Below, piece after piece: positions 22,271-32,875 of a stretch of DNA of 64,000 nt (its first letter is position 1; every line of letters starts with the position of its first letter). This DNA comes from Caenorhabditis elegans (taxonomy: Eukaryota > Nematoda > Chromadorea > Rhabditida > Rhabditidae): positions 1,550,001-1,614,000 of the forward strand of contig NC_003280.10 of the NCBI RefSeq assembly GCF_000002985.6, written 5' to 3'. A program made the translations under genes and the position numbers. The notes beneath the pieces were generated by a model. The model searched no databases and was not told where the DNA came from. It saw only the letters and a list, made by a program, of their open reading frames with translations.

Positions 22271-23300
22271 ATGGTTGTTGTCTCTTCCTTCCCTCTCCTC
22301 GGTCTTCCCCACAAAAACCTGAAAAATGTTCTCCATAGTATGAAAACTGTCGAATTCTAAGTTATTTTTTGTTTTAAAGAGCTCAAACATTTCTAAATTT
22401 CCAGATTCGTTTTCTCGCTTCTTTCCAAGAAAATGAAGCATTTCATCAGAGTTTCGCATCTTCAATGGCTTTAATGTTTCTCTAACAGTGACTGATTCTC
22501 TGTACTATGAAATTTTTTATAGGTTCAGGCTATATGCTAAGTGCTCATTCGCAAATGGAGAAGTCGATTTAGAAGATTTGAGAAGAGATAAAATCAAGTT
22601 TTCTGCCCCGCAGTTTAATGTTAATAATTGGCTGAACCATTTGCGGTACATCCTCAACTTATCCAAAATTGAAGATTTGTCTTTTACCCTATCAGATGAC
22701 GATTTCGATGAGGGGCGATTTCAAATGATTAAGGAGTCCTTAAGTGAAGTTCAAATTTCGAATATTTTCATAAAATTCAATACCAAAACGCAGCACATCT
22801 ACAAAATTGCCAACGCATTTTCAACAAATGGCTACATTGATTTAGAACAAGAAATTCAGAAGACTCTGAGTTCCTCTCAACTTTTAGCACTGCATCCATT
22901 GTTGTCCCAGGAGCAAAACACAGTTGACTTAGCGTTTAAACTTTCGTTAAATGAGCTTCTTCTCACTAGCTGCACATTCCTTAAAGTTACCAGTACACTG
23001 TTAACTGATAAGGAAATCAATGTGTTCTTGAAACATTGGATGGCTGGACTGAAACCTGAACTCAAATATCTTAGTATTGAAAATGAAGAACAAGATTTCG
23101 ACCAAAGCACTATTCTCAAAGGCATTCATTATGAGTTTGCACCAATTGATCGAAAATTTCTAATGATTTATAACCAGTCTGAAGTCGGAGGAATCGATAT
23201 TTATCTAGCACAAGGAATCAAGGCAACGATGGTTTTCGACGATGATATTTTTGCGATTCAAGTGGCTGTTCATGATTCAGTATACATTGCTTTCCTATAA
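22271..23300 (+). pseudogene. F-box/FBA_2 gene with lost splice donor and frameshift
   Basis: The F-box exon (22271 on; SSFPLLGLPHKNLKNVLHSM) ends where a GT donor should be but reads CTAAGT, giving a stop. Exon 2 after the acceptor near 22404 begins FVFSLLSKKMKHFIR, then lacks two bases compared with relatives (AGAGTTTCGC) and hits a stop. From 22488 to 23300 a long frame keeps a full FBA_2 region (SLNELLLTSCTF, NVFLKHWMAGLKPELK, GGIDIYLAQGIKATMVF). An alternative short protein starting at 22488 is possible but would lack the F-box. Confidence 0.7.
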
Positions 23301-23372
23301 TCGTTTTACATTTTATGAATAAATTTTCTCAATTTTTAGTTTTTTCCAAGATTCCCAGAGAGGAAAACTCAT

Positions 23373-23458
23373 TGTTTTATTCTTACCATATTGAGTAGAA
23401 CATCTTTTAGGTTTTGCAGGGGCATACGGATACGAGGAAACGAAGAGACTACCGCCAT
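23373..23458 (-). pseudogene. Orphan F-box exon with mutated donor
   Basis: Reads VVSSFPRIRMPLQNLKDVLL from an ATG at 23458, close to exon 1 of the gene at 20082-21127. The donor GTGAGT is ATGAGT. The 3' side runs straight into the 3' flank of the copy at 22271-23300 with no FBA_2 exon. Confidence 0.65.
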
Positions 23459-23568
23459 CACAAAAGAATATGGGCAGAATGAGAGAACACAGTTAGTAGA
23501 AGATCTTTAATATCGATCGCACAGAACCGTAGGTCCACTCTCATTCTGCTCTCCTACCTTCTCTTGTA

Positions 23569-23829
23569 ATGGCCGTTGTCTCTTCCTTCCCTCTTCTCGA
23601 TCTACCCCACAAAAACCTGATCGGACCTGCTTACAATAAAGACATCATTCTCGAAGGGATTCCTTGGGAATTTGCTTCAGCGGAACAAAAATATGAATTG
23701 TACTATTCGAATCTTCATACTGAAGTATTTGAAGACATTAGCCTGGGCAGTGGAATCAAAGGAACTGTGGGTTTCGATTACTGGATAGAAGGCGAAGCGG
23801 GATTGATGGATGTTTTTGTTTATGTGTGA
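23569..23829 (+). CDS. Miniature F-box/FBA_2 fusion ORF, 86 residues
   Basis: One uninterrupted frame joins the first 18 residues of the F-box exon (SSFPLLDLPHKNLI) directly to the FBA_2 C-terminus (GPAYNKDIILEGIPWEF, then LGSGIKGTVGF). An internal deletion removed the rest of the F-box, the intron, and the FBA_2 core, yet kept the frame. It has a normal promoter with ATCGAT at 23512-23517 and CTCATTCTGCTCTC. It cannot form a full F-box or the FBA_2 core, so it may be a pseudogene that happens to stay open, or a tiny expressed protein. Confidence 0.5.
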   Translation: MAVVSSFPLLDLPHKNLIGPAYNKDIILEGIPWEFASAEQKYELYYSNLHTEVFEDISLGSGIKGTVGFDYWIEGEAGLMDVFVYV

Positions 23830-24019
23830 TAATTTAATTGTGTTGAAAAGTTTTTTTTTGCGTTATTTGATTTTTGATCATATAAAGTGCCAATATTTTC
23901 CAAATCTCAACTGTTTCCTGTAATACTTTTCTTTTTTCTTATCTGTTATGTAATTTACCGAATAACCCCTTTCTCACATACCTCTATACCCCCATTCTGC
24001 TCACATTCCTTCTGCTGTG

Positions 24020-24113
24020 ACGGTTGTCTCTTCTTTTGCTCTTCTACGAGTCCCGCTAAAAAAATCTCCCTGCAAAATGTTCTACTTACTATGGATATGG
24101 GAATTGTCAAACA
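24020..24113 (+). pseudogene. F-box exon remnant with lost start codon
   Basis: The start ATG is ACG (24020). The reading VVSSFALLRVPLKK is then shifted within an A/C-rich stretch before the end LQNVLLTMDMGIVKQ and an intact donor GTGAGT. No FBA_2 exon follows; the left end of a MITE lies 100 bases on. It marks the right edge of the F-box/FBA_2 cluster. Confidence 0.6.
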
Positions 24114-24220
24114 GTGAGTTTACATTTCTTCGGATATTTTTTTAAAGTTTGTAGGAACTTTTGTTTATATTTCCAATTAAGTTTATTACCATGTTATTCA
24201 TGTAGTATTATTAAATCAGT

Positions 24221-24290
24221 TTAAAGGTGGAGTAGCGCCAGTGGGAAAATTGTTAAAAACCACTCCTTTGGTCTCAAAATGACCAAATCA
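24221..24290. mobile_element. Fragment of the AAAGGTGG MITE
   Basis: 'aaaggtggagtagcgccagt' and about 50 further bases match the left end of the element at 2073-2502; the right end is absent. Confidence 0.65.
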
Positions 24291-24556
24291 TAACTATATA
24301 CTAAATATTTTCCGAATGATTTGGCGATGATGAATGTTTCTATTGATCAATGATAATAATTCATTTGTTTCCGTCTTCTTGTTTCTCTTGTTTCAATAAA
24401 TTTCTGATAAAATAAAGTGCTAAAAGTTTCCATCTCCTGAAAATTCACAAGGAATCTGTATTCTTCGTACTAAAAACTTCAGAGCGTTTTCAATGGAAAA
24501 TTGCATATCAATTTCTTCGTCAGGCATATTATGTGAAAAATAATTTGAAAGGTTCA

Positions 24557-26115
24557 TTATTTCAATTTAAGAGTCCTCGACATCAAAGCTTCCAGCAAAG
24601 ACCTATCCAATCCGCTGAGCGTCAAATCGCTAATTACCGATGTTACTTGATCAAGAGTCGTGATTTTCGATAAGCAGTGGATCTGAAAGCCTACTTTTTT
24701 TGAGTGAACTGAGCTGAAGCCTTCATTACCTTCAAGGCCTCCAAGCTGAATTCCATAGCGATTTTGAGCAGCTCACTTATGGATTTCCTAGATTTCAGCA
24801 TTAAAAACGTCTCGCACTTGTCCAGAACCACCAGATCACTTTTTCGGATTGCAAATTGTAAAAGTAGATCCACATTAGCGTCTGTAACCGGGGAAACATT
24901 TTTATAAGAAAAGTTAGGTGAAAGGCCTACCTGTAACAATCGACTTCTCATAGCGGACCTCTAGAAACTTCAGCAAATCAGCCTGATGTTCAGGGGGGCT
25001 CTGATCCAGTTGATAGGCCTTAGGGCGCCTAGGTGGATGCTTCCAAACTTCTTCCAGCCTACGCGCTTGCATTATACTTCCATGTCCAAGTGGAGATATT
25101 GGCTCACTTTTCGTAATACCTGGAGTTGTGTCGTCTTGCCTACGTACCTGCCTTGTACCTTCTCGTCCAAAATTGGCCTTTGCCGTAGTTGGAGGGGAAA
25201 GTAATGGCTCACTTTTCTTGAAACTAGGACTTGATTCGTCTTGCCTACGTGCCTGCCTTATACCTTCCTGCCTCACATTGACCTTCGCAATCTGCTCGGT
25301 CTCCCTTGCCATCGAATCATTGATCAGTGACAGCTGCTTCACCATATCGGCAATGCTCTCAATTTCAGAGCTCACACTATTTTTTTCGGACTCCAAAGCG
25401 GTGACCCTCTTGCGAAATGAGTAGGATCTTGCAAACTGACTCGGAGTTGGGGAAAATCGGACTGATTTTATAGAAGAATTTTTTGGAGAATTCTGAAAAA
25501 TACCAGCTGAACCCATAAACTGTCGGCTGCTGACTTACCTGGGTTATATTGTTCGGAAGCTGCTGCTTTATCGTCTCGGATCTCTTGTCAGGAGCATATT
25601 TGTCGATGAAACTTCTCACGTTAACATATCTCTCTTGCCTGAACTCATCCATGCCGTTAGAAATCGGCGGAGCTACCACAGAACCAGTGATGTTCACTCG
25701 AACTTCAACCTTCAAGCATCCATCAGCCAAAAAATCCACAACAGATCCCCATTTGAAAATGTCTTTTCCTTGGCTACAGTACCCCGCTGACGGCTCGAAC
25801 ACTGCGTCATTCAGTCTTGCAGTCATCCGATTGTCACTGCCCGAGCTGATAATCATGTCGAGATCTGCTTGAAGCTTGCGACTCTCCTGACCAGATCTTC
25901 GTCTCGAGCACATTCCGACTTTGAAATCGTCATTGCAACGTGTGATTTGAATTCTCCTAAAAACATTGTTTCAGATTACTTTAGACTGACTACGGACTAA
26001 AGTAGACTCACCACCAACAGTTCAAATAATTTTCCTTCTCACTGTGCAGTTTGTCATTGGGCTTCATACGATCAACATTTTCAAAAATGTGCTCCATTTT
26101 GAATTCTCCACCCAT
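24557..26115 (-). CDS. MATH protein with coiled coil and half BTB domain, 453 residues
   Basis: Five exons (26115-26012, 25956-25539, 25492-24931, 24881-24730, 24682-24557) keep frame throughout. Residues 4-125 are a MATH domain (FKMEHIFENVDRM; a phase-2 intron splits a Trp codon as in the other MATH genes). About 175-340 is low-complexity with a short coiled coil near 208-245 (ESEKNSVSSEIESIADMV) and two similar RQARRQDESSP-type segments. Residues 345-415 match only the second half of a BTB domain (DLLKFLEVRYEKSIV, then LDKCETFLML), encoded by the same 152-nt exon seen in the full MATH-BTB genes. The first BTB half (the ...DVVLVV...F.V.K strand and dimer helix) is absent. Full relatives are CUL3 adaptors; this one may not dimerise or bind CUL3 normally (inference). 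Confidence 0.75.
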
Positions 26116-26189
26116 GATTAAAGCTTCAAAAGAGGCAAAGTTGGCGTTTGCGATTAAAAAAAAAAAAACCAAGAAAAAAGCTTGAGCAA

Positions 26190-26810
26190 TCAAAAGTCGA
26201 CAATTTCTTATTTTTTCCCAATTTTTTTTCGGCCATCTAATTACTGCCTTTTTTTTTGGGCAAAAAAAAATAATTTTTCTAAAAATGTTCTAAATCACTA
26301 TATTCTAAAAAAGGACAAATTTTTAGGGTTCGGAGATCAATTTTGAGTCTTCTAACTACAAAATTGCCCATTTCGAAAGAGTTTCAAAATTATGCATTTT
26401 TGCCACTTTTTTGCCTTTTTTGCCACTTTTTAATAGTTTTTGATGGGTTGCACCTAGATTATCTGAACTGTGCATGTATGAATTACCCGTTTTCAACAAA
26501 TTTTGACAACTTTTTTTTGCCCAATTTTTTTCAGCCATCTAATGACTGTCTTTTTTTTTAGGCAAAAATAAAATTTTTTTCTAAAAATGTTCGAAAGCAA
26601 TATATTTTGAAAAAGGGCAATTTTTAGGGTTTGGAGATCAATTTTGAGTCCTCTAACTACAAAATTGCCCATTTAAAAGGAGTTTCAAAATAATGAATTT
26701 TTACAATAAATTTCCCAATTTTGCCACTTTTTAATAATTTTTGTTGGGTCAAACCTAGATTTCCTAAATTCAGCATATCTGAATTAACTACAAATTTATT
26801 TTTTTTAAAG
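26190..26810. repeat. Direct tandem repeat of about 300 bp, two copies
   Basis: Copy 1 (about 26190-26510) and copy 2 (about 26511-26810) share 'cagccatctaatgactg', 'ggagatcaattttgagtc', 'ctaactacaaaattgccc' and GCCACTTTTTAATA in the same order. Both are AT-rich with long A/T runs. They lie upstream of the MATH gene ending at 26115. Confidence 0.75.
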
Positions 26811-27477
26811 TGACAATTAATTTGTGAGTTGAAAAAAAATGTATGAGCCATGAGAAAAATTCCAAATAAAACAACTTTCAACAATAGCAAATAATCACGG
26901 GGTATCGTAAAAAATTTAATGGAAAAGAGGTCGAACTAAACGAATGATGAAGCATTATTGCGGCGGAAAAACTGCTCTTATCAGTTACGGGAATTACAAT
27001 GTGCGTACGCTCGGAAGTGTCAGTCAACACAGGATGATCAATGATTTTTTGCAGCATTTTTTAGTTTTTAGTTTGAAAATTTTCGTCAGGAATTATAGTT
27101 GCGTGTGTCTTTGAATCCATATTTTTTGAAAAAAATTAATGCTAGCAATATGCCCATTTCGAGCTCTATAGAAAATTTGCTCGGAAAATGAGAGTCCATA
27201 AAGCTCCTTTTTTAAGGACAAAAACAATTTCTATCGCGGACTGGCCGTAGATCAATACTTCCCTCATTTCGCGGGGACAGCTTGTTCTTGTTTCTTTGAA
27301 AATTTCTAATTCAAACTTTTTTTCCAAAACGCCAGAAAATAGCAGGCCACCTTCTGGAACATGAATTCAAAAATATGTATAACTTTTATTTTCAATTAAT
27401 CATCTGAGTTTTCAAAATGAAATTTTATAACCATGGAAGATTCTTGTTTAAAACAAGTTGCAAAAAAAAAAGTTCTA
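26811..27477. other. Intergenic, no gene seen
   Basis: AT-rich DNA between two minus-strand MATH genes; neither exons nor clear repeats are recognised. Confidence 0.4.
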
Positions 27478-29972
27478 TTAGGATTTCGACTTCAACTCCA
27501 AGGCCTTCGCCATCAACGCTTCCGTCAAGGATCTGTCCAGTCCGCTGAGCTTCAAGTCCCCGATAACCTTGTCGATTTGCTCAACGGTCGTGATTTTTGA
27601 TAAGCAGTGGTTCTAAATATCTTGGTGTTTATTTGTCAAAAAACTGTGTTTCTACTCACTTTTAGGCTCTCCATGTCAAATTTCATAGCGATTTTCAGAA
27701 TCTCGCTTATAGACTTTCCGGATTTCAGCATTAAAAACGTCTCACACTTGTCCAAAACTACAAAGTCAATCTTGCGGTGAGCAACTTGCAGAACCACATC
27801 CACAGTTGCATCTGCAAACTATTATAATAGATAAAATATTAATAAGAGGAAACGCTGACCAGTAAGAACTGCTTTATCGTGGCGGATCTCCAGGAATTTC
27901 ATCAGGTCGGCTTCATCTGCATTTGAATGACTCTTCAATGACTCTTCCAGCTTTGCATTAGACAATTTAACCTTTCTCGCCATCTCCTTCACCGTTTCCA
28001 TTTCCTGATCCACTTCCTTCTTGATAAAGTCGAAATAATCTTCCCTAGCTCTGCTCCTCTCAACCCTTATCGGCTGGGTCTTCACATCCTCCGCGAACTT
28101 TACATTATTCACCCCAACATTCTCCAAGACGTTCACCTTGGCTTCAACCCGCATCTTCCCATTGTTCAAGAAGTCACCGATGGATCTCCACTCTAGAATA
28201 AACTTTCCTTGGCAGTTATACGTCTCGGAGCTGATCAAATCAAAGCATGCGTCCTTCAGCTTCACTGCAAATCTGTTCCCATTTTCCGAGACGAGGGCCA
28301 AGATGAGATCCGCGCGAAGCTTCCGTCTCCTCTTCTGATCGTCAGCCTTACAGCACACACAGACGCCGAGACTAGTAGCGTCGCGACGGATTTGGAGCTT
28401 CCTGAAAATGAGTGCTGTAATATTTTAAGTGGGGCTAGAAGCTTTTCGCTGAAAGTCCTTATACTGTCCTGTAACCGAGGTAAGACCCCTACCTCATCAC
28501 GATCTTTGCTGGGAGGCCCTGCGTTGCACCGCTGTAAGACCCTTCGCTGTATCGCTGCGAGACCCTCCGCTGTACCGCTGTAAGACCATTTGCTGTATCG
28601 CTGTAACACCCTTCTCTGTATCGCTGTAAGACCCTTCGCTGTATCGCTGCGAGCCCCTTCGCTATATCGTTGCGAGACCCTTCACTATTTCGCTGTAAGA
28701 CCCTTCGCTGTACCGCTGTAAGATCCTTCGCTGTTCCGCAGTAAGATCCTTCGCTGTTCCGCTGTAAGACACTTCACTATTCCGCTGTAAGACCCTTCGC
28801 TGTACCGCTGTAAGATCCTTCGCTTTTCCGTTGTAAGACCGTTTGCTGTATCGCTGCGAGCCCCTTTGCTGTACCGCTGTAAGATCTTTCGCTGTTCCGT
28901 TGTAAGACCCTTCGCTGTACCGCTGTAAGAGCCTTTGCTGTACCGCTGTAAGATCTTTCGCTGTTCCGTTGTAAGACCTTTCGCTGTACCGCTGTAAGAC
29001 CCTTTGCTGTACCGCTGTAAGATCTTTCGCTGTTCCGTTGTAAGACCCTTCGCTGTACCGCTGTAAGACCCTTTGCTGTATCGCTGCGAGCCCCTTCGCT
29101 GTATCGTTGTGAGACCCTTCACTATTTCGCTGCGAGACCCTTCGCTGTACAGCTGTAAGATCCTTCGCTGTTCCGCTGTAAGACCCTTCGCTGTATCGTT
29201 GTGAGACCCTTCACTATTTCGCTGCGAGACCCTTCACTATATCGCTGTAAGACTCTTTGCTGTATCGTCGCGAGACCTTTCGATGTATCGCTGCAAGACC
29301 TCTTCGCTCTTTCGCTGTAAGACCCTGCGCTGTATCGCTGCGGGACCCTCCGCTTTACATCTCTAAGAACTTTCGCTTCGAGGTCCATCTAGACCTATTC
29401 CTGTGACACCCTACCTATCACCCACTTACCACCATAGATTCAAATGGCTCTGCCTCTCACTGTACACATCATCGCCTGGCATCAAAGCTTGCACATTCTT
29501 GAAAACCTGCTCCATCGTGAACTCTCCTGTGCAAATGTCCTCAACTTCCAGTGCCCCCAACTGAGCCTGAACCTTGATCTTTCCATCCACCAGAAAATCA
29601 TTCTTCAGCGACCCCCATCCAACGATCCGCTCGCTTTTCTTATGAACTCCAGTTCCATTGAATTTGAAGCAGTAGCCGTCGAAATTTTTGGCCCAGCGAT
29701 TTCCGTTCTCGGATATCAGAATCAGTTTGAAGTCGGTTTTTACTTGCTCCACGTCTTTCGAGAGCCGTTCGCATGTCAGCGAGAGCCACAAATAACCTTT
29801 TGAGTTGATGATGCCGAGTCTCCTGGAAGTTGGCTACAAACTACAAAGACTACAAAGACTACATGACATACCATTTGAATTTTCCAAAAGTCTCACTAGT
29901 CCCAGTCATACCACCGTTCTCTTCCAAACCACCGACGTTGTTGAATTCATGTTGCAGAAGGTAGTCTGTCAT
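27478..29972 (-). CDS. Double-MATH protein with coiled coil and half BTB domain, 440 residues
   Basis: Exons 29972-29872, 29822-29430, 28401-27860, 27811-27660 and 27612-27478 are in frame. MATH 1 spans about residues 5-125 (LQHEFNNVGGLEENG). MATH 2 spans about 133-255 (FTMEQVFKNVQALM), and each has the phase-2 intron in a Trp codon. A charged helical stretch follows (KKEVDQEMETVKEMARKVK, about 275-310), then the C-terminal BTB half (DLMKFLEIRHDKAVL, LDKCETFLML) and a helical tail. The layout from MATH 2 onward matches the neighbour at 24557-26115, so the two are paralogues that both lack the first BTB half. The third intron holds a minisatellite of nearly 900 bases (28510-29385). Confidence 0.75.
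28510..29385. repeat. 23-bp minisatellite, about 38 copies, in an intron
   Basis: Units of the type CGCTGTAAGACCCTTCGCTGT plus two bases repeat with point changes (CGCTGCGAG, CGTTGTAAG variants). The unit length of 23 is not a multiple of three, so long minus-strand open frames appear with a 23-codon period; these are not genes. Higher-order units of about three or four copies are visible in the middle. It lies wholly inside the third intron of the double-MATH gene. Confidence 0.9.
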
Positions 29973-30776
29973 TTTTTAGAGGTTCTGGAAAAAAGTGAAT
30001 TTAAAATTATATTTTAAGCATAGCAAGAAACCGGAGAAAAAGTGTTCAACGGCAGAGTTAACGGAAAAAATCAGTGCTTATCAGTTGATCTTATCAATTT
30101 TTTTTCAGGTGAAGCCCGCAAATTGGGGGAAATATTGATTCACGCGTGACACTGGGAGCAATTTAAAATATTGCCTGAAATTGGCTCGAAAAGCTTTAAA
30201 ACGCTCAATTATTTCCAGAAATAGTTTTTTTTTTTTTAATTTCTCTAGTCAGTTAAAAAATCTAACAAAAATTGCTGAAAAGCCTTTTTGGCCAAGTTAT
30301 ACAAATGAGCGACAATTTCGAGCAATGTTGTTATCATTAGAGAACTTCCCGATCACATGGTGATGTCATAAGAACGACAAACAGGCAAGAAGTGGGCGGC
30401 CTTTCTGATTACTGTTCAGTGGCACAAGTTACCGTACTTACTTTCAGAATTTCCAAATTTAAAAATTGATGATGTTACTTACTATTAGAGGTTCAAATTT
30501 TCTTTTAAAAATTTCGTGCGAAGTTCAAATTTTTTGAAACAATTTTGTTATCAGTAGTGAACTTCTCCAATCATTTGCTGATGTCATAGAAAACACAGAA
30601 TTGACAAAAAAGTGTTCGGTGCTTCAAGTCCCCCAGACTTGCCTCTAGAAATGCAGAATATAGTTGATCACGCCACTAGGATAATAGTGGTCATAAATGG
30701 TATCTGAAGATTTATTTTTTTCATTATTAAACGCTTTCAGTGGTCTTTATTTTATAAAATCCAAAAATTAAAGGAA
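29973..30776. other. Intergenic; contains a degenerate internal duplication
   Basis: Two related blocks, 'gttatcattagagaacttc' near 30329 and 'gttatcagtagtgaacttc' near 30548, each followed by a TGATGTCATA word, suggest an old duplication of about 220 bases. No gene is seen. Confidence 0.4.
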
Positions 30777-31514
30777 CTAGGAAGTTATTGATTTGATGTA
30801 TTCCAGTGGTTTCTGAGAGGGAATCTTCTCGAATCGGGCTTCAAATCCGTTCCCTTTCCCGGTGCCATTCGACCTGAATGTCACCAACATTGCGCTTCCA
30901 CTTGATGCCACAGAGAACTCATCACTGTTGTGTCCTTTGAATGTTCCGATTAAGCGGTTTTCATCCAAATCTCCATCATAGACTTTTACCTCGTCACTTT
31001 TTGGGTCAATGTCAAAGGTCGTGAATGTTAGCAGTATACTGTAGAAACCCGGAGTGTGCATTCGATATTCACAATACTTTTTCAGGACGTTTGCAGATAT
31101 ATTTCCTTGTCACATTGCATGACGTGGTGAACCAATAATCAGTAATATCATCGTGTTCCAAGTATCTAGCGACTATTACACATTCACCGTTTTTCACTTT
31201 CCTAATATTTTACAGTGCAGGCCAATCCAAAGATTTTGTTCCTTGCCAGCCAGAGCAATAACGTGAAGGTTTTCCTATGAAAAATATAATATTTCTGGTA
31301 ACCAACATCAGAAACTCACTTCCTCGCTTCTTATAGTCACCAGCGTTCCTCCGTTTTGGACACACTGTCGCTGAGCATTTTTGTAATTTGATGGCTCGGA
31401 AAACAGCTTCAAACATCTATTCTTAACTAATTTATACCCATGAGTACATATAGGCTCTTTTGAGGCAGAAGCCAAGAAAATAAACACAAATAGTAAGATC
31501 AGTGAGTGCTGCAT
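30777..31514 (-). pseudogene. C-type lectin/CUB pseudogene with two internal deletions
   Basis: Exon 1 (31514-about 31320) is intact: a signal peptide (LILLFVFIFLASASKEP) and CTLD start (CTHGYKLVKNRCLKLF). Exon 2 starts normally (ENLHVIALAGKEQNLWIGL) but is cut after WIGLHC and joined to the end of the second CTLD (NGECVIVARY, KYICKRP). It is then joined to the CUB domain (YCEYRMHTPGFYS). The CUB part is intact to the stop at 30777. Relative to the gene at 32876-34240, two blocks are missing and the frame breaks at both joints. Confidence 0.8.
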
Positions 31515-31939
31515 GATTTTGACCGTTCATAATATTGGCGCTATTTATATTAGAACGAGCAGCCAGAAATGCATATAAAAACACCTTGTGTTTTTTGTTT
31601 TTCCCGCTGTAAAATATATTTTTTTTTTGGCTTTTTGGGAAAACAAATGATGGTGCGCAAGGGTCAAAAAAGACCACACAAGGTTTGTGCAGCCGCTGGC
31701 GTCATATTTTTTTTAAACGAATTGTTGATGGTGCGGTTCATTGTGCAAAAAAAAACCCCGACTATTCGTTCAAATATAAATAGCTTGGGGTCGGTAATGA
31801 TGCCGAGGTCGCGAACATGTGTGGAAGGGGAGATGGGATGCTTGTCAATAAAATATATAATTTTAGGATTTTTAGAGCCTAACTAGAGAAGACCTGTTTT
31901 GGGGAGAGCAAGGGGGAGATCATTTCGGGAGTTTTTTTT
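31515..31939. other. Upstream region of the lectin pseudogene, no gene seen
   Basis: AT-rich intergenic DNA; no exon, tRNA or clear repeat was recognised. Confidence 0.35.
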
Positions 31940-32139
31940 TCAGAAAAGTAGATTTGCCGAATTTTCTGCTAACATCAAAAATTTGACCATTCTATTTTGA
32001 CCAAAACTATAGATTTTTTTCCCCATAAATTTTGTGAATTTAGAGACACGCTGTACGGAACTAAAGCTTTCCAGCCGCCGTAGAAATTCAGAAATAACAT
32101 AAGATTTATTGTCATTGATCAGTATTATGTAAAATCCAA

Positions 32140-32610
32140 GAAATACATTTACAATTATGTAAGTCATTGAATTGATTTTTTTCAATGGTGAGGGATAAAG
32201 ATACTTTTCGAATCTGGCTTCAAATCCCTTTCCACTTCCGGTGCCATTTGACCTGAATGTCACCAACATTGCGCTTCCACTTGATGCCACAGAAATTTCA
32301 TTGCTGTTGTTTCCTTTGAAAATTCCGATTAAGCGGTTTTGTTCCGAATCTCCATCATAGACTTTTACCTCATCACTTTTTGAATCAAGGTCGAAGGTTG
32401 TAAATATTAGAAGTTTACTGTAGAAACCCGGTGTGCGCATTTGATATTCACAATACTTTTTGCTTTGTCTCTGAGAAGATACAATTATTCCGAATGTTTG
32501 CAAGAGAGTAGAGTTGCATGTGTGGGATACTAGTGGTTCAAGCTTTTCAGGCGGACCAGCGACACACGTTTCACCAGCATGACGTTTGCAGATATATTCC
32601 CTTGTCCCTT
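32140..32610 (-). pseudogene. Lectin CUB-domain fragment
   Basis: Begins inside the end of a second CTLD (YICKRHAGETC, about 32605), continues through the linker (PLVSHTCNSTLLQTFGIIV) into a full CUB-like domain (KKYCEYQMRTPGFYS, AMLVTFRSNGTGSGKGF). It loses the normal stop by a shift near 32165. The signal peptide and both CTLDs are missing upstream, so it is a 5'-truncated duplicate of the gene at 32876-34240. Confidence 0.75.
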
Positions 32611-32875
32611 GTAAAATGTGTTTTTTTGTGAAACAAGCTTACAGCTTCTGATGTCTGATGATTCGATTTTTACTCTTCACAGCTCGCATTTATTTTGTTT
32701 GAAGAAGCTATTTTTGTAAATTTCGGTACACACATGCGCCCAAAGAATATATGCATTTTCATTCTAAGCCAGACACCCACAGCTTACCAGTTGCCGTAGA
32801 ATTTCAGAAATAAAATATGATTTATTGACATTGGTCAGTATAATTTAAAATCCAAGAAATACATTTAAAATTATG

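Noticed and set aside
28685-29388. Long minus-strand open frames (145 and 88 codons) with repeating GSYSGTAKGL-type motifs
   Set aside because: They are translations of the 23-bp minisatellite; a unit length not divisible by three cycles through frames and stays open by chance. They lie inside an intron.
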